This document shows positions 36,963 through 46,550 of a DNA stretch of 64,000 nt, piece by piece (position 1 is the first letter of the stretch; every line of letters starts with the position of its first letter). A program made the translations under genes and the position numbers. The stretch is from Jeotgalibaca porci (GTDB lineage: Bacteria; Bacillota; Bacilli; Lactobacillales; Aerococcaceae). The notes beneath the pieces are model-generated. The model searched no databases, was not told the DNA's origin, and saw only the letters and a program-made list of their open reading frames with translations. Where the stretch lies: assembly GCF_011299095.1 (NCBI RefSeq), contig NZ_CP049889.1, forward strand, positions 568,501 through 632,500, written 5' to 3'.

Positions 36963-37928
36963 CTATTCAACTTCTGGTTTTGTATGTGAGTGCGGTTTGT
37001 AGAATGAACGATTTTCTAATCCGAAAATGCGCTCACTGAATGTTCCCTCAGTTGTACGTGCCAAGGCTGTATCGATCATATTGATGGAGGCATCTAACAT
37101 ATCCAAATGATGAATGATTTCTGCCTCTAAGAGATGGGGAACGACCGGTGAACCGTATTCCAACTTCCCATGATGCGCTAGCACAACGTGTTTCAATAGA
37201 ATAACATCTTCATTATCCTCGTTAATTTTCAACGCCTCACACGCTTTCGTAATTTCTTCATCCATCAAAACGATATGGCCGATTAAATTCCCTTTTAACG
37301 TGTATTCGGTAGACATGCTGCCGGATAACTCAATTGTTTTACCAATGTCGTGTAAAATAACGCCACCGAACAACAATGAGTGATTCACAGTTGGATAATT
37401 CTTAGCAACTGCTTTTGCCAAACGAAGAATCGAAACCGTATGGAAGCTCAATCCCCCAGGAAATGCATGGTGATGGCGTTTCGCTGCTGGAAATTCAAAG
37501 AATGCTTTGTGATATTTATTCAAAATATGACGCACAATCCGATTCACTGGTGCACTCGTAATTTCAAATAAGGTCTGGTTGATTTCCTCAACCATATCCT
37601 CCGTCCGCATAGGTGCACGCTCCATAAACATTTCCGGTGTATAAGGTTCACTGTCTGTAATCGGACGTAACTTCGTAATTCTTAGTTGCGGATTATTTTG
37701 ATACATTTCGCGCTTCCCTGTTACTTGAACAACGGTTCCTGCTTGGAAACGGGCAATATCTTCATCTTTGGCATCCCAAAACTTTCCGTCAATCTGTCCA
37801 CTTTTATCTTGAAATGTGAACGCAATAAACGGCTTATTATTCTTCGCCTTTCGAACATCCGCACTCTTAATCAATGCGAAAAGCTCTAATGCCTCATCAA
37901 TTTCAAATTCATATATTTTCTTAGTCAC
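36963..37928 (-). CDS. yhaM: 3'-5' exoribonuclease YhaM
   Basis: 321-residue RNase with an N-terminal OB fold (about 10-100) and a C-terminal HD phosphohydrolase domain: HHHAFPGGLSFHTVS (about 151) and LHDIGKTIEL (about 192). Trims short single-stranded RNA ends. Start is GTG at 37926-37928 behind GAGGAG. Last gene of the yhaO-yhaN-yhaM operon. Confidence 0.95.
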   Translation of the reverse strand: MTKKIYEFEIDEALELFALIKSADVRKAKNNKPFIAFTFQDKSGQIDGKFWDAKDEDIARFQAGTVVQVTGKREMYQNNPQLRITKLRPITDSEPYTPEMFMERAPMRTEDMVEEINQTLFEITSAPVNRIVRHILNKYHKAFFEFPAAKRHHHAFPGGLSFHTVSILRLAKAVAKNYPTVNHSLLFGGVILHDIGKTIELSGSMSTEYTLKGNLIGHIVLMDEEITKACEALKINEDNEDVILLKHVVLAHHGKLEYGSPVVPHLLEAEIIHHLDMLDASINMIDTALARTTEGTFSERIFGLENRSFYKPHSHTKPEVE

Positions 37929-37955
37929 ACTACCGCTCCTCTCTTCTACTCCTAT

Positions 37956-40673
37956 TTAGTTTAGCACACTGATTTGTTCTTCTGAAAACTTTTGTACAAC
38001 CGTGCGATCAAATGTAAAAAAGAAAATTTGCGCAGTCGCACTCAGTTCACGCAACAACTCATAAACGACCTCTTTACGGGTATTATCAAAGTTCACAAAA
38101 CCGTCATCTACGAGAATCGGCATGTTTGCAATGTCAGCCGTATTCTTAATAAATGCAAAACGCATCGCAATATACAGTTGTTCGATCGTTCCTTGAGAAA
38201 GTTCAAACGGCTCAAACACAGTCCCATCATTTTGACGAATCTTTAACCCTGATTTCTGAAAAATAATTTGCGTATATTTCCCATCCGTCAAGCGTTCAAA
38301 GTACGTTCGCATATCCGTTAAAATATGTGGGAGACGGTCTTCTTTTCCATGACGCAAAGTTTCTTCCAGCCATTCCGCTGCGATAACTTTCTTGCCCCAC
38401 TCGACCATTAATTCGCGCACTTCTGTTTCTAAAATGGCGTAATCTTGCAAGAGGCTGCTGTACGTACCGCCATCTTCCAAAATACTGATGTCATGTCGCA
38501 ATGCGACCTCTTCTTCTTGAAGCGCGATCCGCTTTTCAGAAAAACGATTCATTTTCAGTTGATTCTGAGTACGTTTATTTTCAGCTTTGTCTTTATCAGG
38601 ATACTGTTCCAACAATGTCTCTTTCCCGGCTAATTGCTCTGCCAAGAAATCACGACGTTGCTGTTGCTTCGTTTGGTTCTCTTTGGCTTGAATCAATTCA
38701 TAAAATTCAGTTTCGCTGGTTACATTTGCGCCATCGAGCATTTCTTGCCGTTTTGCATTCGTCTCGTCCAAGCGTTTTTGAAGCTCTTTGCGCTCCGCTT
38801 TGAAATCAGCAATTTTATCCGCACTATTTTTCGCTTGCGCCTGTTCCACTTCTAGTTGACGGTGAAGCTCTGGGAAACGTTCGAAAAAGGTCTTTGGCTC
38901 CAAGTGATTAAATTGGAAATATTCTCGAATGAATGCGGTTCGGGTTTCCCAATCGGTTAATTGCAATTCCACACTGTCCAAACGCGTTGCGGTTTCCTTA
39001 AGTGCAGTTTGTAACGTGGTGATATGGGCAGCAGGATTTTCATCCAAGACCCGCTGCAATGAAAATGTCAGCGGATAGTTTGCTGTTACCAACCACTTTT
39101 GTTGTTTCTCTTGTTCCTGTTCCAACGCCAGTTCCAAACTTTCCTGTTCGTTTAAAAACTGAAGGAGACGTTCTTGCACGGCTTCTTCATCTTCGCGTAA
39201 GTCACGTAAACGACTTGCCCGTGTCTGTTCTGCAATATAAGCCTCTGTTTGTGCCGGTGCTTTTGGTTTCATAAAGGATAATCCAATGGCAGCTAAGGCT
39301 GCAATCGCTGCATAAATACGGAATTCAGGTAGCACAACCGCCGCTACGATTGCCACTGCGGCGATTCCCCACCAAACAATCCGCATTTTATTTGCGGATG
39401 ATGTTGGTGATTGAGTGCTGGCTTGTTGTTGCAACTCACTATCTTTTAAGCGCTTTTCTAAAGAATCTAGCTCGGTATAACAAGTAGCAATTCGTTGCTT
39501 AACTAGCGCCATCTGATTTTGTAATTTCTCTTCTTCTGCCAACAACGCCTGAATAGTCGCTTCATTTTCCGGATTTAGTTGTACCATATCATCGCCAAAT
39601 CCATATTGCCGCTTGTACATTACCAATGCGGCTTCTTCTTGATTCATTTGGTTCGTCAAGGTATGTGCCTCGGTAAATAAATCTTGCGTCTTCCCGTAAT
39701 CGTCCTGCAGTGCCTGCCATTTGGAACGGTGTTCTGTGTACCAATTATTATTTTCAAATGCGTTATAAATTTTCTGTTCATTTTGCACGTGCACATTTAC
39801 AGCCGATAAACGGTTCAAATAATCGGTTAAACTAACTTGCAGACGTTCCCAACGTTTGGCAGCGTCTGGCGGAAGAAAACGTGTATTTACGGATTCAATC
39901 TTTTCAGAAAGTGCGCGCCATTCCTGATAATAATCTCCGAGACGAATGGCTTCGCTTAGCGCCTGATTTTCTTTTTCTAAAACGGTAAGTTGGGTGCTTC
40001 CCTGCTCTAATTCTTCTTGAATGGCTTCCAACTTCAATAATAACGTCTGATAATTATTGTTGTTGCGTTTCGCCACTTGTAGTTGCTCCCACAGCTTTTC
40101 AGTCTCAGCCAATTTTTTGTTTAACTCGGGATTTTTACCCGAAGGTTTAAACGTTTTTTGTGCCTCTTTACGATAGCCATCCGCTAAATTAAGGAATAAT
40201 TCACTTCCTGTAGCACCAATCCCCATTAAATAACGGTTTAATTCTTCTTTTTTAACATGACGTAAATTTAATAGACGATCCACTTGAAAGGTATATAAAT
40301 CATCATATGTGGCGCTATCGACGCCTAACAAATAACGGGGCAAATTCTCGACGATTTCCTGTACGCCATTTTGATGCATCAACGTGGCTTTATCACGGTC
40401 ACGATTTTTGACACGCTCAATTGTGACTGTTCCGTAACGGGTACCAGATAAGGTTAGACGACCCCCATAACGTTCGCCCATTTTCGGTTCATACGTGTTC
40501 GTATCTTTTTTCCGACGGGAGGGAAAACCAAAGAAAATCGTATGGATGAAAGAAGCAATGGTGCTCTTACCGGCCTCGTTATTTCCCAGAAAAAGGTGAA
40601 GGTCTTGCAGGTTACTAAAGGTTGTCTGGGTCCATTTCCCATAGCCGTAGATTTCGATTTTTTCAATCTTCAC
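37956..40673 (-). CDS. yhaN: YhaN-like SMC/SbcC-type ATPase
   Basis: Large AAA-type ATPase (905 residues) with Walker A GNNEAGKST near residue 30, long coiled coils broken by a central hydrophobic hairpin (WWGIAAVAIVAAVVLP and IYAAIAALAAIGLSF), and a C-terminal signature SQGTIEQLYIAMR with Walker B ILVDDGFVNFD. Partner of the nuclease YhaO, together resembling SbcC/SbcD or Rad50/Mre11. I choose GTG at 40671-40673 rather than the earlier TTG, because it has GGAGGG upstream and gives the family N-terminus KIEKIEIYGYGKW. It overlaps the end of yhaO by 11 bases. Membrane hairpins are a known feature of this family. Confidence 0.9.
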   Translation of the reverse strand: MKIEKIEIYGYGKWTQTTFSNLQDLHLFLGNNEAGKSTIASFIHTIFFGFPSRRKKDTNTYEPKMGERYGGRLTLSGTRYGTVTIERVKNRDRDKATLMHQNGVQEIVENLPRYLLGVDSATYDDLYTFQVDRLLNLRHVKKEELNRYLMGIGATGSELFLNLADGYRKEAQKTFKPSGKNPELNKKLAETEKLWEQLQVAKRNNNNYQTLLLKLEAIQEELEQGSTQLTVLEKENQALSEAIRLGDYYQEWRALSEKIESVNTRFLPPDAAKRWERLQVSLTDYLNRLSAVNVHVQNEQKIYNAFENNNWYTEHRSKWQALQDDYGKTQDLFTEAHTLTNQMNQEEAALVMYKRQYGFGDDMVQLNPENEATIQALLAEEEKLQNQMALVKQRIATCYTELDSLEKRLKDSELQQQASTQSPTSSANKMRIVWWGIAAVAIVAAVVLPEFRIYAAIAALAAIGLSFMKPKAPAQTEAYIAEQTRASRLRDLREDEEAVQERLLQFLNEQESLELALEQEQEKQQKWLVTANYPLTFSLQRVLDENPAAHITTLQTALKETATRLDSVELQLTDWETRTAFIREYFQFNHLEPKTFFERFPELHRQLEVEQAQAKNSADKIADFKAERKELQKRLDETNAKRQEMLDGANVTSETEFYELIQAKENQTKQQQRRDFLAEQLAGKETLLEQYPDKDKAENKRTQNQLKMNRFSEKRIALQEEEVALRHDISILEDGGTYSSLLQDYAILETEVRELMVEWGKKVIAAEWLEETLRHGKEDRLPHILTDMRTYFERLTDGKYTQIIFQKSGLKIRQNDGTVFEPFELSQGTIEQLYIAMRFAFIKNTADIANMPILVDDGFVNFDNTRKEVVYELLRELSATAQIFFFTFDRTVVQKFSEEQISVLN

Positions 40674-41889
40674 GAGTTGTTTCTCCCTCCTCAAAAACAA
40701 TATCTTCGAGGAGTAATTCCTCTGCTTCTTGTAATATTTTTTCTCTTAGCTCGGTGTCCTGCTCGAAATCAGCGAAGCGTGTCCGAACAGTTGGGTGCTT
40801 GAACAAATCCGTGAGAACATCACGGTACGTTTCAACGGCGGAAAGATGGTCCTTACTGCGATTGAAACTCTGTTGCATGCGATCATCCGCGGAAAATACC
40901 AGACGTTCTGTTTTAGGTGCCAAAGTGATTCGGTAAAGATAAACCGCTTCTGACTGCGAAATACCGGCTATAAGGTCACCGTTGTGAATGCGCTCCAACG
41001 CATCATCGGACAATTCTTCGCGGTCATCTAAAATGAGCGACAACAAGATGGTTTGCTCAGGCTTTTGTGCCTTAATTATTTCTTCGGAAATTTTGGAATA
41101 AAGAGCATCCAAAGTTTGAATCCCAACCAGCGAAATCGTCTTTTCTATCCACCATATCGGAGCGGTATTAATGAAAGTTAAGGTTGGATCCAGCCCTTTT
41201 TGTAAGGTGACCAAAAAAGCTCCTTTTTCGCCCAATTCGTTCGGATTACGTCCCTGAGTATTACCCGAGTAAACGATAGGCGGCTGTTGATTTAAAATTT
41301 GACGCTTGTGGATATGCCCTAAAGCCCAGTAATCATACTGCTTCGCCAGTAAATCCCCCATAGTAAAGGGCGCGTAAACATCCTCGGTCGCTCCTGAACC
41401 CTCTAAGAATCCATGCAAAAGACCGATATGGAAATCTGTTTTGGCACGTTTGGGATACTTTTCAATCATTCGTTCTGTGACCCAACGTTTGGGATAACTG
41501 AAGCCGGTTATGGCAACAGTGTCGTGGTAGTAAGTTTCCGGTTCGTGACCGAATACTTTCACGTTATCCGGCAATTTAAGGCGCGATATCCCACTATCCA
41601 TAAAGTCATGATTCCCGTGAGATAAATAAACCGGAATAGACGCTGTGTCCAACCGTTGCATCTGTTCTCGGAAAAAGGCTTGTGCCTTCACACTTTGATT
41701 ATCTCCGTCATAAATATCTCCGGAAATAACTATAAAATCAACCGCCTCCTCAATTGCGATTGTCACGAGACGTTCAAATGATTTGAACGTTGATTGATAA
41801 ACCTGATTATATAATTTCGGATGCAACTGCTTAAGCCCTTTGAACGGACTGTCCAAATGCAAATCAGCAGTATGTATAAAACGAATCAC
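40663..41889 (-). CDS. yhaO: YhaO-like DNA repair exonuclease (SbcD/Mre11 type)
   Basis: 408-residue calcineurin-like metallophosphoesterase: HTADLHLDSP (6-15), SGDIYDGDN (about 56), SHGNHDFMD (about 90), GLLHG and GHIHKRQ (about 193-198) supply the two-metal site. Start is GTG at 41887-41889 after GGGGGGAAG. First gene of the operon with yhaN and yhaM. Confidence 0.94.
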   Translation of the reverse strand: MIRFIHTADLHLDSPFKGLKQLHPKLYNQVYQSTFKSFERLVTIAIEEAVDFIVISGDIYDGDNQSVKAQAFFREQMQRLDTASIPVYLSHGNHDFMDSGISRLKLPDNVKVFGHEPETYYHDTVAITGFSYPKRWVTERMIEKYPKRAKTDFHIGLLHGFLEGSGATEDVYAPFTMGDLLAKQYDYWALGHIHKRQILNQQPPIVYSGNTQGRNPNELGEKGAFLVTLQKGLDPTLTFINTAPIWWIEKTISLVGIQTLDALYSKISEEIIKAQKPEQTILLSLILDDREELSDDALERIHNGDLIAGISQSEAVYLYRITLAPKTERLVFSADDRMQQSFNRSKDHLSAVETYRDVLTDLFKHPTVRTRFADFEQDTELREKILQEAEELLLEDIVFEEGETTRED

Positions 41890-41924
41890 TATCTTCCCCC
41901 CAATCTCTGATTGCTTTGAATGGT

Positions 41925-42258
41925 GCTAACTCAAATGACAAATCCGGTTTGAGTCAGCATTTCTCACGCAAAACGACTACTCAAATGACAAATCCGGTTT
42001 GAGTCAGCGTTTCTCACGCAAAACGACTACTCAAATGACAAATCACGTTTGAGTCAGCGTTTCTCACGAAAAACGACTACTCAAATGATAAATTCCGTTT
42101 GAGTCAGCGCTTCTTACGAAAAACGACTACTCAAATGACAAATTCCGTTTGAGTCAGCGTTTCTCACGAAAAACGACTACTCAAATGACAAATCGCGTTT
42201 GAGTCAGCGCTTCTTACGAAAAACGACTACTCAAATGATAAATCACGTTTGAGTCAGC
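41925..42258. repeat. Tandem hairpin array, ACTCAAA family, 7 copies of 50 bp
   Basis: ACTCAAATGA starts at 41929, 41979, 42029, 42079, 42129, 42179 and 42229, exactly 50 bp apart. Unit: ACTCAAATGACAAATCCG-GTTTGAGTCAGCG then spacer TTTCTCACGCAAAACGACT. Loop and spacer vary by copy (TTCTCACG or TTCTTACG) while arms stay fixed. Same unit skeleton as the array at 30.8 kb, differing in the loop. It lies downstream of the yheA terminator and upstream of yhaO. Confidence 0.97.
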
Positions 42259-42277
42259 GTTTCTCGTGTGAAACAAC

Positions 42278-42344
42278 AAAAAAAGCCTTGTCTTCTGGAT
42301 CAGCTGGCTTTCTTGCTACCAACTTTGACCTCGAAGACAAAGCC
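42278..42344 (-). terminator. Terminator of yheA
   Basis: GGCTTTGTCTTC (from 42344) pairs with GAAGACAAGGC, with a loop of about 37 bases, followed on the minus strand by a run of T (A's at 42278-42284). The long loop is unusual. Confidence 0.72.
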
Positions 42345-42364
42345 CGCTATTCTAATAACGTTTG

Positions 42365-42721
42365 TTATTCAGTTTCTGGTGCTTGTGCGTACATTTCTTG
42401 TAATGGACGAACGATGATTTTGTTGATATCTTCGATAACTGTTCCTAATTGTTGCTCAGCAGTCATCATTTTTTGGATCATTTCGTTTTCGCCTGCGCGT
42501 CCTGCAACTTCTTGTGCTTGTTGAATGAACTCTTCATCCAAACCTTCGCCTGACATTTGTTTCATTTGGATTTGTTGTTGAATGCCAGTGAACTCACCGA
42601 ACAATGAACGTGACTCTTCATCTGCCTGAACTGCAGCGTAAGATTCTGTCAACGCTTGGAAAGCTGGTTGCTCACGTAGGCTTGATTCTAATTCATATGC
42701 AATATCATAAATGTTTTTCAT
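42365..42721 (-). CDS. YheA/YlbF-family protein (UPF0342)
   Basis: 118-residue helical protein starting MKNIYDIAYELE, with DEESRSLFGEFTGIQQQIQ near residue 34-52. The YlbF/YmcA superfamily includes proteins that work with RNase Y in Bacillus. YheA itself is poorly understood. Single gene with its own terminator between the PBP gene and the 50-bp array. Confidence 0.88.
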   Translation of the reverse strand: MKNIYDIAYELESSLREQPAFQALTESYAAVQADEESRSLFGEFTGIQQQIQMKQMSGEGLDEEFIQQAQEVAGRAGENEMIQKMMTAEQQLGTVIEDINKIIVRPLQEMYAQAPETE

Positions 42722-42805
42722 GTCTTCATTCCTTTGTCATTTACTATACTTTATTTTAACATTAATATACTCAGATGCAAAGTTTTAAACGAAAATACGT
42801 TCGTT

Positions 42806-44878
42806 TTATCTAAAGAAGCCAGTTGCCCAATCATAGAATTTGCGCGATTCTTCGACTGCACGGTTACTGAATTTATTCAGACCATCCATGATGCCATCCA
42901 ATGAATCGGCCCAATTGCTGCCCTCATTTTGAGACTGTCCATCAATACCAGCCACCACGAATTCTGTCTGTGGGCTGACACTCAACAGATTCCCTGTTTG
43001 TGCACTAAATAAATCATAGAACATATTTCCCGTATTACTCAAGTTATGCTCCGCATCTGTCTCGTCAAAGCCGATCCAAGTTGCAATCGCGATATCCGGT
43101 GTATAACCAATCATCCATTTGGTCCGGTCGTAATCGCCGCCCTCGCCTTCGGATGTACCCGTTTTACCCGCTAGCAGCATCCCATTATAAGGTCCCGCAC
43201 CATAGCCAGTTCCGCCGGGTGCATACGTCCCCATCATCATACTCGTCATTGCATCTGCGGTTTCTTTCGACGTAATCCGTTTTGTATTGGGATCTGTGTT
43301 ATCCACAATAACAGCGTCTGTGGCATCGACAATCTTCGTGATAAATCGCGGCTCAGCTTTCACCCCACCGTTCGCAAAGACTGCATATGAACTCGCCATT
43401 TGCAGCGGTGACACACCATCCATTGCCCCAAGCGCGATAGCCCCTAGTTCCTTTTCGTCCTCTTCTCGAACCTTCAATCCAAATTCTCGCAATTGCTGTA
43501 TGCCTTTTTCAATACCCATTTCATCTAATAAGTATGCCGCGGAAGTATTCTTACTTTCCACTAACGCCTGATACATCGGAATCCCTTGGTATTCACTGTA
43601 ATGGTTGTAGTTTGCAACGAAATAATCGTCGGCCTCACCGTAACCAATCGTGTCATCATCCATAATTAATGAATCAACTTTGTAGCCATTTTCCAGTGCT
43701 GGTAAATAAACAGACAACGGTTTGATCGTTGACGCTGGTGGAACTCGCATTTGCGTCGCTCGGTTGAACCCCCGGAACGTATGCTCGCCACGCCCACCAA
43801 CGATCGCCATCACATCGCCGGTTTGTGGATCAAGCGCAACAGAAGCACTTTGCATGAGCGTGCCGTCAGCCGCATCCGCGAAATAAGCCGTATCATACGT
43901 GTAATCCATTTGTTGTTGGTATTGTTGGTCCAATCCCGTGTAAATTTTATACCCTTTGTTTAATAAATCTTCTTCATCAATGCCATATTCTTCGATTGCT
44001 TCTTCAATAACCGCATCGAAATAATAAGGATAGTTGTACGCATCCGCATTGTCGTAGTAATCTGCCAAATAAATACCTTCAGCCATCGCAGCATCCGCCG
44101 TTGCTTGATCCGTAAAACCATTATCTACCATTAATTGTAAAATTAAATCCCGACGCGTTAAACTATTTTCATAGTAGTCAATCGGATTGTAATTCGATGG
44201 TGCTTTCAGAATCCCTGCCAATACAGCTCCTTCTGCCACCGTCACATCGGAAGCCGGTTTGCCGAAATACTTCCAAGAAGCATCTTCAACGCCCCATACC
44301 CCGCTACCGAAGTAAGAATTATTTAAATACATTTCGAGAATTTCATTTTTTTCGTACTGCTTTTCAATTTCCAATGCTAAAAATAATTCTTTGGCTTTTC
44401 GAATTAACGTTTGATCCAAGGTTAGATACGCATTTTTCGCTAATTGTTGCGTCAGTGTCGAGCCTCCACCCACAATATTACCGCGGTTTATCACATAACC
44501 GACTGCTGCCCGGCCAATCCCGATTGGGTCAAAGCCGTTATGCGAATAAAACCGTTTATCCTCTGTGGAAATAACCGCATCCTGAATATTCGTAGAGATT
44601 TCTTCTATCGTAACAAACGTCCCTTTTTGCGCGTATAATTCTCCCGCCTCTTCTCCGTAGCGGTCGTAGACAAGCGTTGTTTGTGCCAAACCCGCTTTGA
44701 GATTTTCTACATTTGCCGTTTTTGCCAGAAATACTAAATAAGAGCTGCTGATTAAAACCATCACAAGTCCCAATAAAATAACCAGTTTATTAATCCGGTA
44801 ACGCCGCCAAAAATTCTTTAAAACTACTGATTGGCGTTGTCCCCAATTTTTTAGTTTTATTTTCCATTCTTCTTTCAT
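42806..44878 (-). CDS. Class A penicillin-binding protein (transglycosylase/transpeptidase)
   Basis: Bifunctional peptidoglycan synthase of 690 residues, PBP2A-like. One membrane anchor (about 31-53 of the product), glycosyltransferase motifs STEDKRFYSHNGFD, GGSTLTQQLAKN and RKAKELFLALEIE, then the transpeptidase triad STIK in PPASTIKP, SKN in VESKNTSA and KTGTS. The ATG at 44876-44878 is chosen because AAAGGA is nine bases upstream; the earlier ATG-like starts overlap that site. No frameshift seen. Confidence 0.94.
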   Translation of the reverse strand: MKEEWKIKLKNWGQRQSVVLKNFWRRYRINKLVILLGLVMVLISSSYLVFLAKTANVENLKAGLAQTTLVYDRYGEEAGELYAQKGTFVTIEEISTNIQDAVISTEDKRFYSHNGFDPIGIGRAAVGYVINRGNIVGGGSTLTQQLAKNAYLTLDQTLIRKAKELFLALEIEKQYEKNEILEMYLNNSYFGSGVWGVEDASWKYFGKPASDVTVAEGAVLAGILKAPSNYNPIDYYENSLTRRDLILQLMVDNGFTDQATADAAMAEGIYLADYYDNADAYNYPYYFDAVIEEAIEEYGIDEEDLLNKGYKIYTGLDQQYQQQMDYTYDTAYFADAADGTLMQSASVALDPQTGDVMAIVGGRGEHTFRGFNRATQMRVPPASTIKPLSVYLPALENGYKVDSLIMDDDTIGYGEADDYFVANYNHYSEYQGIPMYQALVESKNTSAAYLLDEMGIEKGIQQLREFGLKVREEDEKELGAIALGAMDGVSPLQMASSYAVFANGGVKAEPRFITKIVDATDAVIVDNTDPNTKRITSKETADAMTSMMMGTYAPGGTGYGAGPYNGMLLAGKTGTSEGEGGDYDRTKWMIGYTPDIAIATWIGFDETDAEHNLSNTGNMFYDLFSAQTGNLLSVSPQTEFVVAGIDGQSQNEGSNWADSLDGIMDGLNKFSNRAVEESRKFYDWATGFFR

Positions 44879-44974
44879 TATCATCATTCCTTTAGTTATA
44901 AAGCTCATCTATACTGCTAGCTTACCAAAAAGTGTGCCTTTTAGTAACCCTCCTTAAGTCTTATTCCTTGAACA

Positions 44975-45002
44975 TTGCAAAATTAGGAATTTGATTTATA
45001 AT
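44975..45002 (+). promoter_or_regulatory. Promoter of the CNNM/CBS gene
   Basis: TTGCAA (44975-44980), 16-base spacer, TATAAT (44997-45002). It predicts a transcript start near 45009 and a leader of about 175 bases. Confidence 0.7.
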
Positions 45003-45008
45003 TTTAGC

Positions 45009-45180
45009 ATAGATCTAAATGCTGAGTAGAAATTTTTTATTAAGAAAGAGGTGTAGACCTTGGGACAGAGCAGTTTAGAAGACCATTCTCTATAGACCAA
45101 AAGTTTCAACACAAGAAATCTTTTGGTCGTATCCATTGGTCTGCCAAAAATATTCTTGTGACTAGCGATTATTAGGAGGC
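45009..45180 (+). promoter_or_regulatory. Structured 5' leader of the CNNM/CBS gene, riboswitch-like
   Basis: The leader contains a 9-bp stem GACCAAAAG (45095-45103) / CTTTTGGTC (45120-45128). Its loop holds CACAAGAA (45110-45117), which is perfectly complementary to TTCTTGTG at 45153-45160, just before the ribosome site at 45174-45179. A rival pairing AGACCAA (45094-45100) / TTGGTCT (45136-45142) uses the same 5' arm. Such loop-to-downstream pairing beside the AGGAGG suggests translational control. I recognise no named riboswitch class. Confidence 0.5.
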
Positions 45181-45184
45181 ACGT

Positions 45185-46504
45185 ATGAATATTAGTACAG
45201 GATTACTATTGTTTTTTATTATTTTGGCTGTGGCCGCTTTTTTTGTGATGTCAGAGTTTGTTCTGGTTCGCATTCGACCATCCCGCCTGGATTATCTGAT
45301 TGACAACGGCAATAAAAAAGCCATTTTACTGAAAGATATGACTAATAAGTTGGATACTTACTTATCCGCTACCCAACTGGGTGTGACGATCACTTCCCTT
45401 GGTTTGGGTTGGTTAGGGGATCCGACATTCAAACGGATTATCGATTCAGTATTTTCGCGAACCACCCTCTCGGATAACATCTCAACGATTCTATCTTTCA
45501 TTATTTCTTTTTCACTTTTAACAGCGATTCAAGTTATTATTGGTGAATTGGTTCCGAAAAACCTGGCAATTACCAAAACAGAGAAATTAGGTTTGAAAAT
45601 CGCCCGTCCGTTGAACATGTGGTACAAAGTGATGTATCCATTCGTTTTCATTTTAAATAAATCCGCAAACGGCATTTCAAAAGCGATGGGATTAACTACT
45701 TTTTCCGAATCTGATGACAATGTTTCCGAAGAAGAATTACGTCTAATTATGAGTGAAAGCCTAAAGTCTGGCGAAATCAATCACGAAGAATATCAATTTG
45801 TGGAAAATGTTTTTGATTTCGACGAAAGAATGGCACGTGAAATTATGGTGCCCCGGACAGACATGGCTGTCGTCTGGACCGATGATACATTGGAAGATAT
45901 TGGGAAATTAATTCAAAAAGAGAAATATACGCGTTACCCCGTTGTCGAAGGAGATAAAGACAACGTTTTAGGTGTGATTAATGCCAAAGAAATATTTGGT
46001 GCGTATGTGGCTGCATCCCAAGGAAATACCACAGATACTTTTAATCTACAGGACTATTTACGCCCGGTTATTATGGTTATTGAAACCTTGCCAATCAAAG
46101 ATTTATTATTCAAAATGCAAAAAGAACGCCATCAAATCGCTATTTTGGTGGATGAATACGGTGGGACAAGTGGATTGGTTTCAATGGAAGATATCGTCGA
46201 AGAAATCGTCGGGGACATTTCTGACGAATATGAATCGGAAGAAACGCCCGATTTCATCCAACTTGATAATAACCACTACCGTCTACACGGACGGATGTTG
46301 ACGGATGATGTAAACGATGTTTTTGGTTTAGATTTAGATGAAGATACCGTCGATACCATTGGTGGTTGGATTCTCAACGAGAAGTACGATATTAAAGTCG
46401 GCGAAGAGATTACCTACAAAAACACCCTCTTTAAAGTGATTCAAAAAGAGAAAAATTCGATTGAAGCAATTGATATTTTCTTGGAAAGTGTCACCGAGGA
46501 ATAA
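45185..46504 (+). CDS. CNNM/CorC-type membrane protein with CBS domains (HlyC family)
   Basis: 439 residues. The N-terminal CNNM (DUF21) domain has four hydrophobic segments (residues about 5-25, 60-80, 95-120, 135-155), with SATQLGVTITSLGLGWLG and GELVPKNLAI. Then two CBS domains (about 205-330; MVPRTDMAVVW, DEYGGTSGLVS) and a C-terminal CorC_HlyC domain. Relatives such as MpfA and YhdP export or control magnesium; the older name hemolysin is misleading. It has its own promoter and a long structured leader and shares a bidirectional terminator with the next gene. Confidence 0.93.
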   Translation: MNISTGLLLFFIILAVAAFFVMSEFVLVRIRPSRLDYLIDNGNKKAILLKDMTNKLDTYLSATQLGVTITSLGLGWLGDPTFKRIIDSVFSRTTLSDNISTILSFIISFSLLTAIQVIIGELVPKNLAITKTEKLGLKIARPLNMWYKVMYPFVFILNKSANGISKAMGLTTFSESDDNVSEEELRLIMSESLKSGEINHEEYQFVENVFDFDERMAREIMVPRTDMAVVWTDDTLEDIGKLIQKEKYTRYPVVEGDKDNVLGVINAKEIFGAYVAASQGNTTDTFNLQDYLRPVIMVIETLPIKDLLFKMQKERHQIAILVDEYGGTSGLVSMEDIVEEIVGDISDEYESEETPDFIQLDNNHYRLHGRMLTDDVNDVFGLDLDEDTVDTIGGWILNEKYDIKVGEEITYKNTLFKVIQKEKNSIEAIDIFLESVTEE

Positions 46505-46510
46505 ATACGT

Positions 46511-46540
46511 AAAAAGGCCGCGCATTGCGCAGCCTTTTTT
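46511..46540. terminator. Bidirectional terminator between convergent genes
   Basis: AAAAAGGC-CGCGCATTGCGCA-GCCTTTTTT, GC stem with A's before and T's after. Confidence 0.9.
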
Positions 46541-46550
46541 GTTTATCTCT

